DNA from: Rhodospirillales bacterium
Lineage (GTDB): Bacteria > Pseudomonadota > Alphaproteobacteria > Acetobacterales > Acetobacteraceae
Direction of reading: 5' to 3'
Length of the DNA: 5,862 nucleotides
NCBI GenBank assembly: GCA_903644035.1
Contig: CAHJXG010000441.1
Span: 1 to 5,862 of the forward strand
The position numbers and the translations under genes are program-made. Below the pieces are notes generated by a model, which did no database searches, had not been told where the DNA came from, and saw only the letters and a list, made by a program, of their open reading frames with translations. Positions 3,948-5,862 of the stretch are shown piece by piece (within the stretch, counting starts at the first letter, position 1; each line of letters starts with the position of its first letter).

Positions 3948-5862
3948 TCAAGGGGTGGCCGGCGCTGGCTTGCGGCCCTGGGCCTGCACGGGCACGCCGG
4001 CGACGAAGCGGTCGATTGCGGCCGTGGCCTGCTCCATCGTCTCGGGATGGGTGCCGTCCTGAGGCACGAAAGCAAGCCAAAGCGTGCCGAGCACGGCAGT
4101 GTCCTGATCGGAAAGCGACGGGACCGCGGCGGCGCCCTCGGCCGCGCCGCTGCCCTTGTCCATCTCGTACGGCACGGCGATGGCAGGCACGACCGGCGCT
4201 GGGCGCATCGCGCCGGCAAAGACCGGGTCCAGCCAGTACTTGATCCGCTGCGCCTTCACGGCGGGGATGCCGGCGCGGAACAGGATGATCTCGTCCTCGC
4301 CGAGCTGGGTGACCTCCTGGGGCAGCAGCAGCGCGCGCCGGGCGTCCGAGACGGTCTCGCTCGCCTTGGGCGCCAGCAGGCCGCCGGCGCGGGCCTTGGT
4401 CTCGCTGGTGCCCGCCACGGTGTCGTAGCCAAGCCGTTCCGACACTTCGCGGGCGATGTCCTGGTCCTTGGTGCGGAACAGCAGTTCGACGCCGCACGAG
4501 TTGAGCAGCACCTTGGCGCCAGAGATGCCGTAGTGCTCCTCCGGCTGCCGCCGGTCCTGCAGGATGTAGATGATCCGCATGTCGTAGCCGCCGACGAAGC
4601 TGTTGGCGTGCGCGAGCCGTGGCACCTTGCCCAGCCGCACGAACTCGTCGCAGATCATCAGCACCTGATGGCGCGACAGCGGGTCGCAGTCCTTGCCTGG
4701 GCCGGGGCGCACGGCGGTCATCGTGTCCACGAGCTGCTGGAAGAACAAGGAGGTCAGCGGGCGCAGCGCGTCCAGGTCCTTGTCGTGCACCACGAGGTAG
4801 ACCGCGTGCAGGCTGCGGCGCAGCTCGCGCATGTCGAAGTCGCTGGCCGCGGTCATGGCCGCGACGCGCGGGTTGAGGTAGACGCCGAGGTCCGACTGGA
4901 TGGTCGAGACGATGTTCGAGAACGTCTCGGCCGGCGCCTGCACGAAGGCGCGGCAGGCGTCGGCGCAGGCCTGCGAGTGCGGCTTGCCGGCGCGCCGGCG
5001 CTTGTCCAGGCGGGCCGGGAGGTAGGCCTTGACGTCGGGGCGGACCAGGACGCGGGCGATGGCGTTGAGCGTCAACACCTCGTCCGGGTCCTCCGACAGC
5101 ATCAGCGCGACCCCGGTGAAGCCGGAGCGGGCCGTCTTGCTGAAGAAGTTGTTCTGCCCCGGCAGGTCCTGGATGACCTGGTGCGACAGGCGTTCCACGT
5201 CGCCGTAGGCGTCCACGGTGCCGCGCCGCACGTAGGCCAGGGGGTTCCAGCGGTGGGTGCGGCCCTCCTCGTTGTACGGCTCCAGCCGGATCACCTGCTG
5301 CCCGCGCTCGGCGCGGGCGCCGGCGGTGGCGTCGTAGATCTCGCCTCGCAGGTCCAGCGCGACCAGGGAGCCGGCGAACGCGATGGCGTTCGGGATGGCG
5401 ACGCCCGAGGTCTTGCCCGACCGGGGCGGGGCGTAGAGCGCCACCGATTCCTGCCCGCCAAGGGCAAGGGTGCCGTGGCGGTCCCGCCCGAGGATGATGC
5501 CGTGGCGGGCGCGCAGCCCGGCCTGGCGGATCTGGCGGGGCGTGGCCCAGTCCGTCTCGCCATGCAGCTTGCGCACGCCCCAACCCCGCACCGCCTCGCG
5601 GGCGACCGCGTAGGCGATCAGGGCCGGGAACGCCCCGGCGCCGGCGCCGGCGTAGAGCCAGCGCAGCACCCGGTTGCCCACGTCGGGCGTGAACACCCCT
5701 TGCCGCAGCGCCGCCGCGTAGCGCCACCAGGTCACGGCATCCCACGCCCAGTGCGGGGCGTGGCTCCACATCCCGGTCTTCGGGGCCGCCAACCGCCCGC
5801 CCAGCTCCGTGCCCCAGGCGAACACGGCGCTGGCCGCGGCGCTGTAGCCGGCGAGGCCGGCG
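3948..5862 (-). CDS. traG: Type IV coupling protein TraG/VirD4 (N-terminus cut by window end)
   Basis: This is the inner-membrane ATPase that links the relaxosome to the type IV secretion channel and drives plasmid DNA transfer. The visible part is 637 aa, and the frame stays open past 5862, so the true start is outside. Counting from the GTG at 5825: residues 57-75 are a membrane segment (WLYAGAGAGAFPALIAYAV), and the end of an earlier one is cut at the edge. Between them is a Trp-rich loop likely facing the periplasm. Walker A is APPRSGKT at 132-139, with the lysine at 138. Walker B is VLMICDEF at 388-395. Family stretches QNNFFSKTARSGFTGVALML and SFVGGYDMRIIYILQDRRQ are intact. The C-terminal tail is Ala/Pro rich. 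Size and two-helix layout resemble RP4 TraG. The LPD7 gene follows 26 bases later. Confidence 0.93.
   Translation of the reverse strand, partial: AGLAGYSAAASAVFAWGTELGGRLAAPKTGMWSHAPHWAWDAVTWWRYAAALRQGVFTPDVGNRVLRWLYAGAGAGAFPALIAYAVAREAVRGWGVRKLHGETDWATPRQIRQAGLRARHGIILGRDRHGTLALGGQESVALYAPPRSGKTSGVAIPNAIAFAGSLVALDLRGEIYDATAGARAERGQQVIRLEPYNEEGRTHRWNPLAYVRRGTVDAYGDVERLSHQVIQDLPGQNNFFSKTARSGFTGVALMLSEDPDEVLTLNAIARVLVRPDVKAYLPARLDKRRRAGKPHSQACADACRAFVQAPAETFSNIVSTIQSDLGVYLNPRVAAMTAASDFDMRELRRSLHAVYLVVHDKDLDALRPLTSLFFQQLVDTMTAVRPGPGKDCDPLSRHQVLMICDEFVRLGKVPRLAHANSFVGGYDMRIIYILQDRRQPEEHYGISGAKVLLNSCGVELLFRTKDQDIAREVSERLGYDTVAGTSETKARAGGLLAPKASETVSDARRALLLPQEVTQLGEDEIILFRAGIPAVKAQRIKYWLDPVFAGAMRPAPVVPAIAVPYEMDKGSGAAEGAAAVPSLSDQDTAVLGTLWLAFVPQDGTHPETMEQATAAIDRFVAGVPVQAQGRKPAPATP

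Noticed and set aside
2464..5769. A single minus-strand open frame of 1101 codons
   Set aside because: Its upper two thirds is a low-complexity Arg/Ala/Pro translation overlapping the clearly real traG frame. Only the part below 3921, which has its own ribosome site, is a gene.
3..5862. The window as a complete small circular plasmid
   Set aside because: If the ends were joined, the traG frame would hit a stop at bases 3-5, leaving it without its first membrane helix or a ribosome site. The window is therefore a fragment. No CRISPR array, tRNA or rRNA was seen either.

Overview
The window is a GC-rich piece of a conjugative plasmid, or of an element derived from one, from a Pseudomonadota host. 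The evidence is a RepC-family replication initiator, a VirD4/TraG coupling protein, and an accessory mobilisation protein with an LPD7-like domain. RepC is best known from alphaproteobacterial repABC plasmids. Here it stands without repA or repB next to it, so the host class cannot be fixed from sequence alone. The window starts at a GATC and ends inside traG, so it is a fragment.

Layout, left to right. Positions 1-490 lie downstream of repC and hold two small minus-strand reading frames of unknown function. One (316-477) is probably coupled to repC and the other ends at base 3. The same stretch has a 34-bp imperfect inverted repeat (87-120 and 292-325, 32 of 34 identical) around a less GC-rich spacer. 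Positions 494-1804 (minus) are repC. Its centre holds an AT-rich patch, a perfect 8-bp palindrome and a near-consensus DnaA box, which together look like an origin inside the gene. Positions 1805-2119 are the control region: a hairpin over the repC ribosome binding site, then a plus-strand promoter and intrinsic terminator that define a short antisense RNA against the repC leader. A second copy of that promoter-like sequence lies about 165 bp further on. Positions 2120-2443 (plus) encode a 107-aa protein resembling the C-terminal part found on some plasmid ProQ/FinO proteins, without the RNA-binding FINO domain. Positions 2464-3921 (minus) encode the LPD7-like protein. Positions 3948-5862 (minus) encode TraG, lacking its extreme N-terminus.

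How it fits together: repC, its internal origin, the antisense RNA and the hairpin form a self-contained replication and copy-number module of the kind known from the repB-repC gap of repABC plasmids, but here apart from partition genes. traG and the LPD7 gene are a transfer operon, same strand with a 26-nt gap, that converges on the small plus-strand gene. The relaxase and the rest of the transfer system would lie beyond 5862. Functions are assigned from recognised motifs; no database search was run.
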